This document shows, in pieces, positions 1 to 8,250 of a stretch of DNA of 64,000 nucleotides. The translations under genes and the position numbers were made by a program. How positions within the stretch are numbered: position 1 is the first letter of the stretch; each line of letters starts with the position of its first letter. This DNA is from Marinomonas arctica (lineage in GTDB: Bacteria; Pseudomonadota; Gammaproteobacteria; Pseudomonadales; Marinomonadaceae): the NCBI RefSeq assembly GCF_003259225.1, contig NZ_QHJF01000005.1:62001-126000 (forward strand). The letters run 5' to 3'. Under the pieces are notes generated by a model, which searched no databases, was not told where the DNA came from, and saw only the letters and a list, made by a program, of their open reading frames with translations.

Positions 1-103
1 GAACCCTGAATTTTAGTAGAAAGGACGCTTTCAATGATATGACCGCATCGGTTCCATAAAACTCAGGAGTTCATTCGATGCAGAAAAGAAAAATGGAGAC
101 TTT

Positions 104-191
104 CTTGTTTCCTACGCGGGTATTAGCCCGATCAGGTTCTGCGGATCCCGCATTTAATGATGCGATCTCAGCCAAATGGCACTCCGACAAG
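104..191 (-). promoter_or_regulatory. TPP riboswitch (THI element)
   Basis: Read on the minus strand, this stretch carries the conserved thiamine pyrophosphate aptamer cores: GGAGTGCC, then GGCTGAGA (complement of 166-173), then ACCTGATC (complement of 130-137), then GGGCTAATACCCGCGTAGG. The closing P1 helix is formed by CTTGT (187-191 side) and ACAAG (104-108). It lies just downstream of a sigma-70 promoter and reads out of the left edge, so it should control a thiamine biosynthesis or uptake gene such as thiC. That gene is not in the window: the 103 nt between the aptamer and base 1 hold no convincing start codon, only short frames that close at once. The identity of the regulated gene is inferred. 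Confidence 0.93.
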
Positions 192-199
192 TAGAGTGG

Positions 200-227
200 A
201 GTATACTCAGTCTTATCGGAATGTAAA
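200..227 (-). promoter_or_regulatory. Sigma-70 promoter for the TPP riboswitch transcript
   Basis: On the minus strand TTTACA (complement of 222-227) and TATACT (complement of 200-205) are separated by 16 nt. Both are close to consensus, and the -10 lies 8 nt before the riboswitch P1 helix, so the transcript would start at or just before the aptamer. Confidence 0.75.
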
Positions 228-253
228 CACCCATGCTTTTTGTGAGTGTTTAC
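223..253. repeat. 8-bp perfect inverted repeat over the thi promoter -35
   Basis: GTAAACAC (223-230) and GTGTTTAC (246-253) are perfect inverted arms around a 15-nt centre. The left arm contains the -35 hexamer of the riboswitch promoter, and the element follows the rsmI stop codon. It could be an operator or a weak end to rsmI transcription. It has no good T-tract. Confidence 0.45.
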
Positions 254-270
254 CAGAAAAAATCCAAAAA

Positions 271-1131
271 CTATTCGCTTTGCATTTCCAGCGCCATTTT
301 GTAGAGATAATTTTTCTTTTCACCGGTTAATTTGGCTGCCATAGCGGCCGCTTGCTTAACCGGTAAATCTTCCAACAAAATAGTAAGAATACGCTTCGCT
401 TCTAACTCGGCTTCGTTACCACTTTCTTGCGTAAAACTTAACATCACTACGAACTCGCCACGCATTTGGTTGGCATCGGCATCGAACTTAGCAAGAATCT
501 CAGACGCTGTCCCCGACAAAAACGTCTCAAAGGTTTTCGTTACTTCACGAGCTAATACTAATTGTGCGTCATCGCCATAGACTTTTTGTACATCCGTTAT
601 GGAGTCATAAACACGATGCGTAGATTCATAAAATACAACCGTGCCAACCTGCTTCTTCCAAGATTCAAACAAGTCGCAACGACCTTTTGACTTAGCCGGC
701 ACAAAGCCCGCAAAAAAGAATTGGTCCGTTGGTAACCCAGAAGCGCATAGAGCCGCAACCAAGGCACACGCTCCAGGAATAGGCACAACTTTATGGCCTT
801 TTTCACGTAATGCATGTACGACATGATAACCAGGATCAGAGATCAATGGTGTGCCAGCATCAGAAACCAAAGCCACGTTTTTACCGTCATCTAACAAACT
901 GGCAACATAATCGGCTTTGTCTTTTTCATTGTGATCATGAATGGAAAATAATTTCGCCTCAATGGCGAAATGGTTCAATAAACGGCGGGTGTGTCGCGTA
1001 TCTTCCGCCGCAATATAGTCTACATCACGTAAAATTTGCTCTGCTCTTTTGCTAAAATCATCTAGATTACCAATTGGGGTTGCAACTATGTATAACGACC
1101 CTCTCGCATCATCAGAACTATGTGGTAACAT
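271..1131 (-). CDS. rsmI: 16S rRNA (cytidine-1402-2'-O)-methyltransferase RsmI
   Basis: RsmI uses SAM to 2'-O-methylate C1402 in the 16S rRNA decoding centre. The protein has the tetrapyrrole-methylase fold: LYIVATPIGNLDD near the N terminus, AAEDTRHTRRLL, and the glycine loop VSDAGTPLISDPGY. I prefer the ATG at 1131, preceded by AGAGG at short spacing, because it puts about 12 residues before LYIV, as in E. coli. An in-frame ATG at 1152 would add seven residues but has a poor ribosome site. The gene is divergent from lpoA, with the start codons only 12-33 bp apart, an arrangement also found in E. coli (yraL/lpoA). The C terminus is complete. Confidence 0.95.
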   Translation of the reverse strand: MLPHSSDDARGSLYIVATPIGNLDDFSKRAEQILRDVDYIAAEDTRHTRRLLNHFAIEAKLFSIHDHNEKDKADYVASLLDDGKNVALVSDAGTPLISDPGYHVVHALREKGHKVVPIPGACALVAALCASGLPTDQFFFAGFVPAKSKGRCDLFESWKKQVGTVVFYESTHRVYDSITDVQKVYGDDAQLVLAREVTKTFETFLSGTASEILAKFDADANQMRGEFVVMLSFTQESGNEAELEAKRILTILLEDLPVKQAAAMAAKLTGEKKNYLYKMALEMQSE

Positions 1132-1163
1132 GTTGCCTCTTTTATTTGTCATTTTGTAAGCTT

Positions 1164-3020
1164 ATGAGCCTCATTAATTATCGCATCATACCATTAACTC
1201 TATGTTCTTTTCTTCTGAGCGCCTGTAATTCCATGAATTTAAACACGGAATCACAGCAAAACGGCGCTCAATACACTGAAAACGGAGCTATGCAAGATAG
1301 AACGTTACCGCCAAGCATTTACCATCCCTTTAAAGGGTCGGGGGTGTCAGGTGCATTAGCGGACGCTTATAACTCAGCCAAAACGGACTATGAACAAGGT
1401 GATTTTCTAAACGCCATTGACACCTTAGAAAACAAAGTTCTGTCAGTGAATTCACCTATCCAGTTTGACGCCTATCTATTAGCCGCCTTGGCATCGTCTA
1501 ATTTGGACGATTCTATAGAAGCCTTAAATTATTTGGCGCAAGCAAACCAGTTGGCTCTTGCCAATCACCCTGATAACCAAAACAAACTGAAACAAACCAA
1601 AGCCTCGATTTTAGAATATTTCGGCAACTGGTTTGACGTCGTTATGTTGCGCATGGACTTAACCTACAACTTGCCACTTAACGAAGTCGAAGAGAACCAA
1701 ACTCGACTTTGGATGGCCATACAGAATCTCACTCAAAATGAGATAGATGAGCTCTATAAAAGACAACAGCCCCTACTTAATGGCTGGCTTACCATCAGCA
1801 GTATTTTAAGAGACCAATCTTTGTCTATAGAACAACAAATCGACATGTTCAAAAATTGGCAGTCTGAAAACCCAAGCCACCCTGCTGCCATTTCGCCACC
1901 ACAAGATTTTACAATCATGTCATCCATTCAAAAGATGGCACCCAAGAAAATTGTGTTAATGCTACCCATGAGTGGCAACCTAGAGCGCGCTTCACAAGCG
2001 ATTGTGGATGGTTTTTTCGCAAGTTTTTACCACCAACAAGAAGCGAGACCTCAGGTCAGCATTATTGACGTCAATCAATATCCCAACATCGTTGACGCAT
2101 TGACCGCCGCAAACGAAAGACAGCCCGACGTCATCATTGGTCCATTGCAAAAAAACAATGTTGCACAAATCAGTCGCCTAGATCTGTCGTACCCGGTTAT
2201 TGCACTCAACCAACTAGACTTCAACCAATACGCTAAAAACCTATACCACTTTTCTCTCAGCGCAGAGGATGAGATTCACGAATTAATCAACTTTGCAAAA
2301 CAAGAAGGTGCGACAAAAGCAGCTATTTTGAGCACACAAGATACATGGGCATTGAAACAAAGTGATGAATTTAGATCGGCCGCTGTCGAACAAAATATCG
2401 CCATCACATCGAATCAGTCGTATGCCAATACCCCACAAGGCAGACAAGATGCGATACAAAAACTCTTACTCATTAATGAAAGCTACGCTCGCAAACGGTT
2501 AGTGGAACAATGGACTGGCACCAGTGTTGATAGCATCGCGCGCGCGCGCGAAGACGTTGATTATGTTTTCTATGTTGGCAAGCTCAATGATGCTAAGCAA
2601 ATACGCCCTCTTTTAGATTTTTACTTCGCTGATAAGATCCCTATGCTCGCTACCAGCACACTCAATGACAGCGCCCTTGATAGATCGATCAAGCCTGGCG
2701 ATATTGAGCGTATTCTTTTCAGCGAAGCGCCAGCACTTACCCCTAACAGCAATGTGCTTGATGAACTGCCTAAAAATCAGAATTCAAATATACTTCGTCG
2801 ACTTCAAGCTCTAGGAGCAGACTCCTATTTGCTGGCCAACAAGTATCAACTGTTCACATTGCTCCCGAGCACTAAAATTTCTGCCAACACCGGCATTATC
2901 ACCATGGATGAAGATGGCATTTTTCACAAAAGGCCCGTCATAATGACTTACCAAAAAGGAAATTTGGTTTATGCAAACAGTCCAGAATTTTTTGAAAAAA
3001 AGGAAAATACCGAAAAATAA
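1164..3020 (+). CDS. lpoA: LpoA-type outer-membrane lipoprotein activator of PBP1A
   Basis: LpoA is an outer-membrane lipoprotein that reaches through the periplasm to stimulate the class A penicillin-binding protein PBP1A. The start at 1164 gives a short signal peptide ending in the lipobox LLSAC about 20 residues in. The in-frame upstream extension would bury this signal, so it is rejected. The N-terminal part (about 70-260) is helical and TPR-like. The C-terminal part (about 280-600) has a periplasmic-binding-protein fold beginning KIVLMLPMSGNLERASQAI, typical of the LppC family. The length of 618 residues is normal. Its 3' end overlaps yraN by 50 bp, and diaA follows, the same order as in E. 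coli. A (CG)7 run lies at 2537-2550. Confidence 0.93.
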   Translation: MSLINYRIIPLTLCSFLLSACNSMNLNTESQQNGAQYTENGAMQDRTLPPSIYHPFKGSGVSGALADAYNSAKTDYEQGDFLNAIDTLENKVLSVNSPIQFDAYLLAALASSNLDDSIEALNYLAQANQLALANHPDNQNKLKQTKASILEYFGNWFDVVMLRMDLTYNLPLNEVEENQTRLWMAIQNLTQNEIDELYKRQQPLLNGWLTISSILRDQSLSIEQQIDMFKNWQSENPSHPAAISPPQDFTIMSSIQKMAPKKIVLMLPMSGNLERASQAIVDGFFASFYHQQEARPQVSIIDVNQYPNIVDALTAANERQPDVIIGPLQKNNVAQISRLDLSYPVIALNQLDFNQYAKNLYHFSLSAEDEIHELINFAKQEGATKAAILSTQDTWALKQSDEFRSAAVEQNIAITSNQSYANTPQGRQDAIQKLLLINESYARKRLVEQWTGTSVDSIARAREDVDYVFYVGKLNDAKQIRPLLDFYFADKIPMLATSTLNDSALDRSIKPGDIERILFSEAPALTPNSNVLDELPKNQNSNILRRLQALGADSYLLANKYQLFTLLPSTKISANTGIITMDEDGIFHKRPVIMTYQKGNLVYANSPEFFEKKENTEK

Positions 3021-3354
3021 CGGTGAAAAAGCCGAACAAACCGCTGAAGACTTTCTACGCAAGCAAGGACTGCGATTTGTAGAAAGAAATTTTTTCTGTC
3101 GTTTAGGGGAAATTGACTTAATTTTTCTCGACCAAGGTACGTTTGTTTTTATCGAAGTTCGGTTTCGTGCCAGTAGTGCACATGGCAGCGCCGCGGAAAG
3201 CCTTCGGCAATCTAAGCTAAGAAAAGTACGCAATAGCGCGGCTTTATGGCTGCAAAAAAACAACAAAGAAAATAACGCGAGTCGTTTCGACGCAATTTTA
3301 TTTGACGGAAAAATAGACACTCAACATTTAACTTGGCTTAAAGCAGTATTTTAA
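2971..3354 (+). CDS. yraN: YraN/UPF0102 family endonuclease-like protein
   Basis: A 127-residue member of the UPF0102 family, which has a restriction-endonuclease-like (Holliday-junction-resolvase-like) fold. The family motifs are visible: GEKAEQTAEDFLRKQG near the start, RNFFCRLGEIDLIF, and FVFIEVRFR, where the acidic D and E and following residues match a PD-(D/E)xK-type site. Activity is not well established for the family. The start lies inside lpoA in another frame, with a 50-bp overlap, and diaA begins 5 bp after the stop, so the three genes are probably translationally coupled. Confidence 0.92.
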   Translation: MQTVQNFLKKRKIPKNNGEKAEQTAEDFLRKQGLRFVERNFFCRLGEIDLIFLDQGTFVFIEVRFRASSAHGSAAESLRQSKLRKVRNSAALWLQKNNKENNASRFDAILFDGKIDTQHLTWLKAVF

Positions 3355-3359
3355 TCACT

Positions 3360-3953
3360 ATGGATTTTCAAGAAGCAATCTACACGCAATTTGCCCAGAG
3401 CTTTGAAGCACAACAACAAGCGCTGGAAAGTTTACCGCCTTATATTGAACATGCTGCCAAAGTCATTTTTTCGAGCATCGCTTCTGGTGGAAAAGTCATC
3501 TGCATAGGCAACAGCACAGGCTCTCATCTTTCTCAGTATTTCAGCACCTTAATGCTAGACAGAATGGACAGAGAAAGACCCGGCCTACCCGCTATTAACC
3601 TGAGCGGTGAAGGCGCTGCATTATTAGCCATCACCCACAATGACAGTTATCACGACGTTTTTTCCAAACAAATCACCGCACTTGGCAACCAAGGCGATAT
3701 ATTGTTCGTGATTGCCAATCGTGGCAACACATCGCCAATAATACAAGCCATACAAGCCGCCCATGAACGAAAAATGAGCATTGTTGCACTGACTAGCCCT
3801 GAAGCCAAAAATGTGTCCTCACTTACCTCACAGGACGATACAGAGATCAAGATTAACCTACTTGGCACCGCCAGAGTTCACGAATGCCAATTGAGCGTAA
3901 TTCACATATTGGTTGATCTTCTGGAGCGCCAACTTTTTGGCTATGAAGACTAA
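3360..3953 (+). CDS. diaA: SIS-domain protein DiaA (DnaA initiator-associating)
   Basis: A 197-residue phosphosugar-isomerase-fold protein of the DiaA/GmhA group. The SIS core is visible in GGKVICIGNSTGSHLSQY, GDILFVIANRGNTSPIIQAI and the helix ending HILVDLLERQLF. In E. coli DiaA tetramers bind DnaA and promote orderly initiation at oriC. Its place after lpoA-yraN matches the E. coli order and favours DiaA over the related GmhA (sedoheptulose-7-phosphate isomerase), which remains possible on sequence alone. A strong terminator follows. Confidence 0.85.
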   Translation: MDFQEAIYTQFAQSFEAQQQALESLPPYIEHAAKVIFSSIASGGKVICIGNSTGSHLSQYFSTLMLDRMDRERPGLPAINLSGEGAALLAITHNDSYHDVFSKQITALGNQGDILFVIANRGNTSPIIQAIQAAHERKMSIVALTSPEAKNVSSLTSQDDTEIKINLLGTARVHECQLSVIHILVDLLERQLFGYED

Positions 3954-3971
3954 CCAGAGCCACATTTATGA

Positions 3972-4007
3972 CAAAAAAACAGCCGCTCTCAAGCGGCTGT
4001 TTTTTTG
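3972..4007. terminator. Bidirectional Rho-independent terminator between diaA and sspB
   Basis: ACAGCCGCT (3979-3987) and AGCGGCTGT (3992-4000) form a perfect 9-bp stem with a 4-nt loop. A T-run follows on the right and an A-run precedes on the left. It can end both convergent transcripts. Confidence 0.92.
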
Positions 4008-4025
4008 GCGAATACGCAGGGTACC

Positions 4026-4406
4026 CTATTTAACCACTTTCAACTGAAAGCCCTTTTTCGGCTCTGGCGTGGTTGGTGGTGTCGGTTCATCTAGAAACTC
4101 TTCGGGCGGAAAAACAAAACCATCGCCATTCTCTTTCGCATATAAAGCAAGCGCCGCTCGCATAGGCACATAAACCTGCATAGGCTTACCACTAAAACGC
4201 GCCTCAAAAGACACTGCTTCTTTATCCATAATCAAATGACGCACAGCAGACATACCAATATTGAGCACTATCTGACCATCTTTTACGAATTCTGTGGGCA
4301 CAACAACATCTTTCTGCTCCGCATCCACCAACAGGTAAGGCGTCATATCATTATCAGCTACCCAAGCGTAGGCAGCATTTAATAAATAAGATCTTTTCGG
4401 TAACAT
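4026..4406 (-). CDS. sspB: ClpXP adaptor SspB
   Basis: SspB tethers ssrA-tagged peptides from stalled ribosomes to the ClpX unfoldase and speeds their degradation. The protein is 126 residues. The substrate-binding domain (about 1-105) contains TPYLLVDA, VLNIGMSAVRHL and FEARFSGKP. A Pro-rich linker follows (DEPTPPTTPEPKKG), then the C-terminal tail FQLKVVK, which matches the short ClpX-docking tail of the family. It lies 89 bp downstream of sspA with a hairpin between them, so it is probably expressed by partial read-through. Confidence 0.95.
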   Translation of the reverse strand: MLPKRSYLLNAAYAWVADNDMTPYLLVDAEQKDVVVPTEFVKDGQIVLNIGMSAVRHLIMDKEAVSFEARFSGKPMQVYVPMRAALALYAKENGDGFVFPPEEFLDEPTPPTTPEPKKGFQLKVVK

Positions 4407-4434
4407 TCTTCCTCCGACTTAATAACTATTTAGT

Positions 4435-4464
4435 AAAAAAAAGGAGCCATAAGCTCCTTTTTTG
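4435..4464 (-). terminator. Intercistronic hairpin between sspA and sspB
   Basis: AAGGAGC (4441-4447) pairs with GCTCCTT (4453-4459) around a 5-nt loop, with an A-run on the left and a T-run on the right. On the minus strand this is a standard short terminator, which would attenuate sspB relative to sspA. Confidence 0.8.
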
Positions 4465-4495
4465 TAACTTGATAAAATCGCTTCAGAGACTAAAC

Positions 4496-5128
4496 TTAGT
4501 CTAAACGCATCTCTTGTTCTGCTTCAGAAAGACTTTCTTGAAAAGACTCACGAGAAAACACGAGGTCCATATATTTATACAGCGCTCTTGCCTGATCTTT
4601 TGGTATCTCTACACCCAAAATAGGCAAACGCCACAATATTGGAGCCAAACAGCAGTCTACTATCGTAAACTCATCACTCATGAAGTAAGGCTTTTCCTCA
4701 AAAATAGGCGTTACGTTCAGAAGACCTTCACGTAGCTCTTTTTGAGCTTTAGCAACCGCTTCTTTATCTTTGCTCGTTAAAATCAAGTCGACTAACTTCG
4801 CCCAGTCACGCTGAATGCGGTACATAAACAAACGACTTTCAGCGCGAGCAACAGGATATACAGGCAATAACGGTGGATGCGGGAAACGTTCATCCAAGTA
4901 TTCCATCATGACATTTGGCTCATACAGAACCAAATCACGATCGACTAAAGCTGGCAACTCATTGTATGGATTAACATCGGCCAACTCGTCCGGCTTGTTA
5001 AACGGGTCTACATCTATGATGTCCACTGTGACGGCTTTTTCAGCCAATACAATACGAACTCGATGGCTGTAATGATCTTCTCCATCAGAGAAGAACGTCA
5101 TTGAGGAGCGCTTTGCAATAACACCCAT
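4496..5128 (-). CDS. sspA: Stringent starvation protein A
   Basis: SspA is a glutathione-S-transferase-fold protein that binds RNA polymerase and acts in stationary-phase and acid-stress gene control. The 210-residue protein has the thioredoxin-like N-terminal domain ([20 protein letters not shown], then [18 protein letters not shown]) and an all-helical C-terminal domain. rpsI lies upstream on the same strand, but a terminator and about 400 bp separate them, so sspA probably has its own promoter. The bc1 genes petABC that often lie between rpsI and sspA in Pseudomonas-like genomes are absent, as in E. coli. Confidence 0.95.
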   Translation of the reverse strand: MGVIAKRSSMTFFSDGEDHYSHRVRIVLAEKAVTVDIIDVDPFNKPDELADVNPYNELPALVDRDLVLYEPNVMMEYLDERFPHPPLLPVYPVARAESRLFMYRIQRDWAKLVDLILTSKDKEAVAKAQKELREGLLNVTPIFEEKPYFMSDEFTIVDCCLAPILWRLPILGVEIPKDQARALYKYMDLVFSRESFQESLSEAEQEMRLD

Positions 5129-5469
5129 GTCTAACCCCTATATTGAAAACATCTACGTCCCCTTCAAAGGAGAGGACAAACTATAATATGGTGGCAAAAT
5201 AACAAAAATATTACACGATTTCGCCACCACAAAAAAATCTTTAAAGAAACTTTACCACGGACCTTTTATAAAACAAGGTTTCAACTTAACACTCAGCATT
5301 ATTGAAATAAACTATCATTCACCCAACAAGCCAAGCGATACGCAGCACGTTCAGAATACTACCATGAAGCCATGGTGTTTAAAGCCAAGCTATTCTAACA
5401 TCATTTTCAGATAAATTTTCTTAGAAAAACGATTTTGTTGCAAGAATAGTATAAAGGGCTTTATTTCAA
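5129..5469. other. Intergenic region between sspA and the rpsI terminator, no gene seen
   Basis: AT-rich, with no frame of credible coding quality on either strand. It must carry the sspA promoter. A possible minus-strand pair is TTGGGT, a 17-nt gap and AATAAT, in the part around 5295-5325. This is a guess. No trace of petABC was recognised. Confidence 0.5.
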
Positions 5470-5506
5470 GCAAAAAAAACGCTTGGCGAAAACACCAAGC
5501 GTTTTG
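5470..5506 (-). terminator. Terminator after rpsI
   Basis: AAAACGCTTGG (5476-5486) and CCAAGCGTTTT (5495-5505) form a perfect 11-bp stem with an 8-nt loop. The A-run to the left becomes the T-tract of the minus-strand rplM-rpsI transcript. Confidence 0.9.
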
Positions 5507-5527
5507 ATAATAATTCCAAAGCGAAAA

Positions 5528-5920
5528 TTAACGCTTAGAGAACTGAGGACGACGACGTGCTTTGCGTAGACCAACTTTCTTACGTTCAACTTCACGAGAA
5601 TCGCGAGTAACGAATCCTGCAGAACGTAGAGTACGACGTAGAGTCTCATCATATTGCATCAAAGCACGTGTGATACCGTGACGGATCGCACCAGCTTGAC
5701 CAGAGATACCACCACCTTTAACAGTGATATAAACGTCAAATTTTTCAGTAGCGCCAACAAGTTCAAGAGGTTGACGAACAACCATCTGAGCCGTTTCACG
5801 ACCGAAGTACTGAGAAAGAGTACGGTTGTTGATAACCAAGTTACCAGAACCCGCTTTAAGGAACACACGAGCGGTAGACGTTTTGCGACGACCTGTACCG
5901 TAGTATTGAGTAGCTGACAT
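5528..5920 (-). CDS. rpsI: 30S ribosomal protein S9 (uS9)
   Basis: uS9 binds the 3' head domain of 16S rRNA, and its C-terminal tail reaches the P-site tRNA. The 130-residue length is standard. It opens [19 protein letters not shown], has the QYFGRE and [16 protein letters not shown] segments, and ends in the basic tail [18 protein letters not shown] with the invariant final SKR. It is the second gene of the universal rplM-rpsI pair, with a 14-bp gap. Confidence 0.98.
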   Translation of the reverse strand: MSATQYYGTGRRKTSTARVFLKAGSGNLVINNRTLSQYFGRETAQMVVRQPLELVGATEKFDVYITVKGGGISGQAGAIRHGITRALMQYDETLRRTLRSAGFVTRDSREVERKKVGLRKARRRPQFSKR

Positions 5921-5934
5921 AATGATCTTCCGTA

Positions 5935-6363
5935 TTAAATGTTAAGGGCTTGAGGCTGTTGAGCAGTATGTGGATGCTCAGTACCAGCGTACACTTTCAT
6001 TTTCTTGTGCATTGCACGGCCCAAAGGACCTTTTGGCAACATACCTTTTACGGCGATTTCAAGAACGCGCTCAGGAGCGTGATCAATCAACTTCTCGAAA
6101 TTCATAGAACGCAAGCCGCCTGGGTAACCAGTATGGCGGTAGTATTGTTTAGCAGCTGCTTTGTTACCTGTAACGTGAATTTTCTCAGCGTTGATAACGA
6201 CGATGTAATCACCAGTGTCAACGTGTGGAGTGTATTCCGCTTTATGCTTGCCACGTAGACGGCGAGCAATTTCAGTAGCCAAGCGGCCTAGAGTTTTGCC
6301 TTCAGCATCAACCACGAACCAGTCGCGGCGAACTTCAGCAGGTTTAGCTGTAAAAGTTTTCAT
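5935..6363 (-). CDS. rplM: 50S ribosomal protein L13 (uL13)
   Basis: uL13 is an early-assembling large-subunit protein. The 142-residue product ([20 protein letters not shown]) matches the usual length exactly when the ATG at 6363 is used. That ATG has AAAGGG upstream, so the TTG just before it is rejected. Typical segments are [30 protein letters not shown] and [13 protein letters not shown]. The 150-bp leader before it should carry the operon promoter and any autoregulatory site. In E. coli L13 represses its own operon, but I cannot define a site here. Confidence 0.98.
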   Translation of the reverse strand: MKTFTAKPAEVRRDWFVVDAEGKTLGRLATEIARRLRGKHKAEYTPHVDTGDYIVVINAEKIHVTGNKAAAKQYYRHTGYPGGLRSMNFEKLIDHAPERVLEIAVKGMLPKGPLGRAMHKKMKVYAGTEHPHTAQQPQALNI

Positions 6364-6516
6364 CAAAAAACCCTTTCAATACGCGCGCTTAAATAGCACG
6401 CTATACCTATTATTATTGGTTGGCCAAATAGATTGTATTTGATCAACGTACACTTACCTTTAAAAAGGCGAGCGAAGTATATACCAACACAACCAAATAT
6501 GAAAGCCAAAAGACGA

Positions 6517-7617
6517 TTATGGGCGGTGCTCTAAAGACAAATACTCTTCCGATTGCATTTCTAATAGTCGACTTACTGTACGGTCATATTCGAACGCTAA
6601 TCTAGTGCCCGTGTAGATATCTGGAATAGCCACTTCTGCGCTAAAAATCACCTTAACATGACGATCATAGAACTCATCCACCAAGTTAATGAAACGTCTC
6701 GCCAAGTCATCTCGTGATGCATCCATTTGCGGTAAATTGGAAATAATCACTGTGCTATAAAAACGCGCAATCTCAATATAGTCAATTTGACTTCTTGGAC
6801 CATCACAAAGCGCTTTAATATCAAACCACGCCAGCCCTTCACAGCTACGCAGCAATGGAATATTTCGCCCTTCTATCTCAACCGTGCCACCTTCAACAAT
6901 GTGGGAGGCATCAGAAATCAAGCTCATAAAACGGTCATTGAGCTCTTTATCTGCCATCTCGCTTAGCGGAAAATGATACAGCTTAGCCTGTTTCAAAGTA
7001 CGCAACCGGTAATCTACACCACCATCAACATTCATCACCTTGGTGTGTTTCTTCACAAGATCAATGGCTGGTAAGAAGCGCGCACGCTGCAAGCCATTTT
7101 TATATAAGCCATCTGGCTCTATATTGGACGTTGCGACTAACGTCGTACCATTTTTAAACAACACCTCAAGCAAACCGGCTAAAATCATTGCATCTGTAAT
7201 ATCAGTCACAAAAAATTCATCAAAGCATAATACTTGAGCTTTCGACGAAATTTCTTTCCCGACAATTTCAAGTGGATTTTTTACGTCGTGCAATTTACGC
7301 AACTCTTGATGCACCATCTGCATGAAACGATGAAAATGCAGACGCATTTTCTTTTCCGTCGGCAGACAGTCAAAAAAAGTATCCATCAAGTAGGTCTTGC
7401 CTCGACCAACTCCCCCCCAAAAATAAAGCCCTTGCTCCACCGTAGGCGCTTTTTTCTTCAAAAGACGCCCCAGGAAACCTGCAGAGGATGCGCCTGATTG
7501 ACTTGCAACCAAGCGATCAAATAAATCTTGAAGCGCTTCTACCGCTTCCTCTTGTGCTGGGTCATAATTAAAGTCTGTTCTTGTTAAATCTTGCTTATAA
7601 CGTGTAATGGGTGTCAT
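6517..7617 (-). CDS. zapE: AFG1-family ATPase ZapE
   Basis: ZapE is a cytoplasmic AAA-type ATPase that acts at the division site, where it destabilises FtsZ polymers under stress. The P-loop GGVGRGKT is at residues 68-75 and the Walker B VLCFDEF at about 129-135. The LATSNIEPDGLYKNGLQR sensor region and the C-terminal LVDEFYDRHVK are also typical. The 366-residue length is normal. It is divergent from zapG, the same pairing as yhcM/yhcB in E. coli, and lies upstream of rplM on the same strand without an obvious terminator. Confidence 0.93.
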   Translation of the reverse strand: MTPITRYKQDLTRTDFNYDPAQEEAVEALQDLFDRLVASQSGASSAGFLGRLLKKKAPTVEQGLYFWGGVGRGKTYLMDTFFDCLPTEKKMRLHFHRFMQMVHQELRKLHDVKNPLEIVGKEISSKAQVLCFDEFFVTDITDAMILAGLLEVLFKNGTTLVATSNIEPDGLYKNGLQRARFLPAIDLVKKHTKVMNVDGGVDYRLRTLKQAKLYHFPLSEMADKELNDRFMSLISDASHIVEGGTVEIEGRNIPLLRSCEGLAWFDIKALCDGPRSQIDYIEIARFYSTVIISNLPQMDASRDDLARRFINLVDEFYDRHVKVIFSAEVAIPDIYTGTRLAFEYDRTVSRLLEMQSEEYLSLEHRP

Positions 7618-7713
7618 TGCCGCTCTTTCATTAGAATAAGTGAATTATGCTTATTCTAACAAATTGCATCTTAAACAACACCTATCAAGCTGTTATCGTA
7701 AGGGGTGTTTCGC

Positions 7714-7719
7714 TATAAT
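7714..7719 (+). promoter_or_regulatory. Probable -10 box of the zapG promoter
   Basis: A perfect TATAAT lies 26 bp before the zapG ATG. The hexamer 17 nt upstream (TGTTAT, 7691-7696) is only a partial -35 match, so the promoter is likely but not certain. Confidence 0.55.
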
Positions 7720-7745
7720 GGATTATCTGTTTTTTGGAGAAAGTC

Positions 7746-8201
7746 ATGAACTTAGAAGAATTTAACATTATTATCTTTATTACTGGCATTATCATTGGCT
7801 GTGTCGCCACACTTGCTCTTAAAAGTTACATTGCGAAAAACAATCGCAAGCAAACAGACTCAAGCTCAAACATCATCACTATGAAGACACTGCAGCAAGA
7901 ATTAGACAGCAAACAAGTCATCATTGATAATTTTTTCGCTGACAGTAACCAACACCTTATTACGGTTGAAAAACGCTTAGCAGAACTGCGCAACTGCCTA
8001 GCAGAGAACGCCAGTCAATTAAGCAACATTCATGTTGAATCTAGTGCGACAGGAGAACTAAACCAAACGTCTGAGTTTTCTGATTCAGTAGAACCTCCAA
8101 GGGATTACGCCCTAAAACACGGGAAAGAACCTGGCATGCTAAGTGAGAACTTTGGTCTAGAAAACAGAGACCTAGATCTAGAACCCAAACGCACCATGTA
8201 A
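7746..8201 (+). CDS. zapG: YhcB/DUF1043 family cell-division protein ZapG
   Basis: A 151-residue single-pass inner-membrane protein. An N-terminal transmembrane segment (about 5-25, IIIFITGIIIGCVATLAL) is followed by a coiled-coil cytoplasmic part (about 40-100) and a polar, acidic tail. In E. coli YhcB/ZapG links envelope synthesis and division. The assignment rests on this architecture plus the divergent zapE neighbour and nearby degS. The ATG at 7746, spaced after GGAGA, is chosen over a TTG four codons upstream. The tail is divergent from E. coli. Confidence 0.82.
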   Translation: MNLEEFNIIIFITGIIIGCVATLALKSYIAKNNRKQTDSSSNIITMKTLQQELDSKQVIIDNFFADSNQHLITVEKRLAELRNCLAENASQLSNIHVESSATGELNQTSEFSDSVEPPRDYALKHGKEPGMLSENFGLENRDLDLEPKRTM

Positions 8202-8206
8202 ACGAG

Positions 8207-8236
8207 AAACGGGCCATCAAACAGCCCGTTTTTTTA
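8207..8236 (+). terminator. Terminator after zapG
   Basis: AAACGGGC (8207-8214) pairs with GCCCGTTT (8224-8231) around a 9-nt loop, followed by a T-run. It separates zapG from the convergent Nif3-type gene. Confidence 0.88.
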
Positions 8237-8250
8237 TTTCTGACCGCAAA

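Noticed and set aside
1074..1163. A longer N terminus for lpoA.
   Set aside because: It would put 30 residues before a clear lipoprotein signal and overlap most of the rsmI start region. The ATG at 1164 fits the lipobox.
2995..3002. An A7 run in the lpoA-yraN overlap as a programmed frameshift site.
   Set aside because: yraN lies in the +1 frame relative to lpoA, while A-run slippage typically gives -1. yraN also has its own ATG.
2811..3320. A 169-codon minus-strand frame across the lpoA-yraN junction.
   Set aside because: It mirrors two well-supported plus-strand genes and has a Ser/Arg/Phe-rich composition without recognisable motifs.
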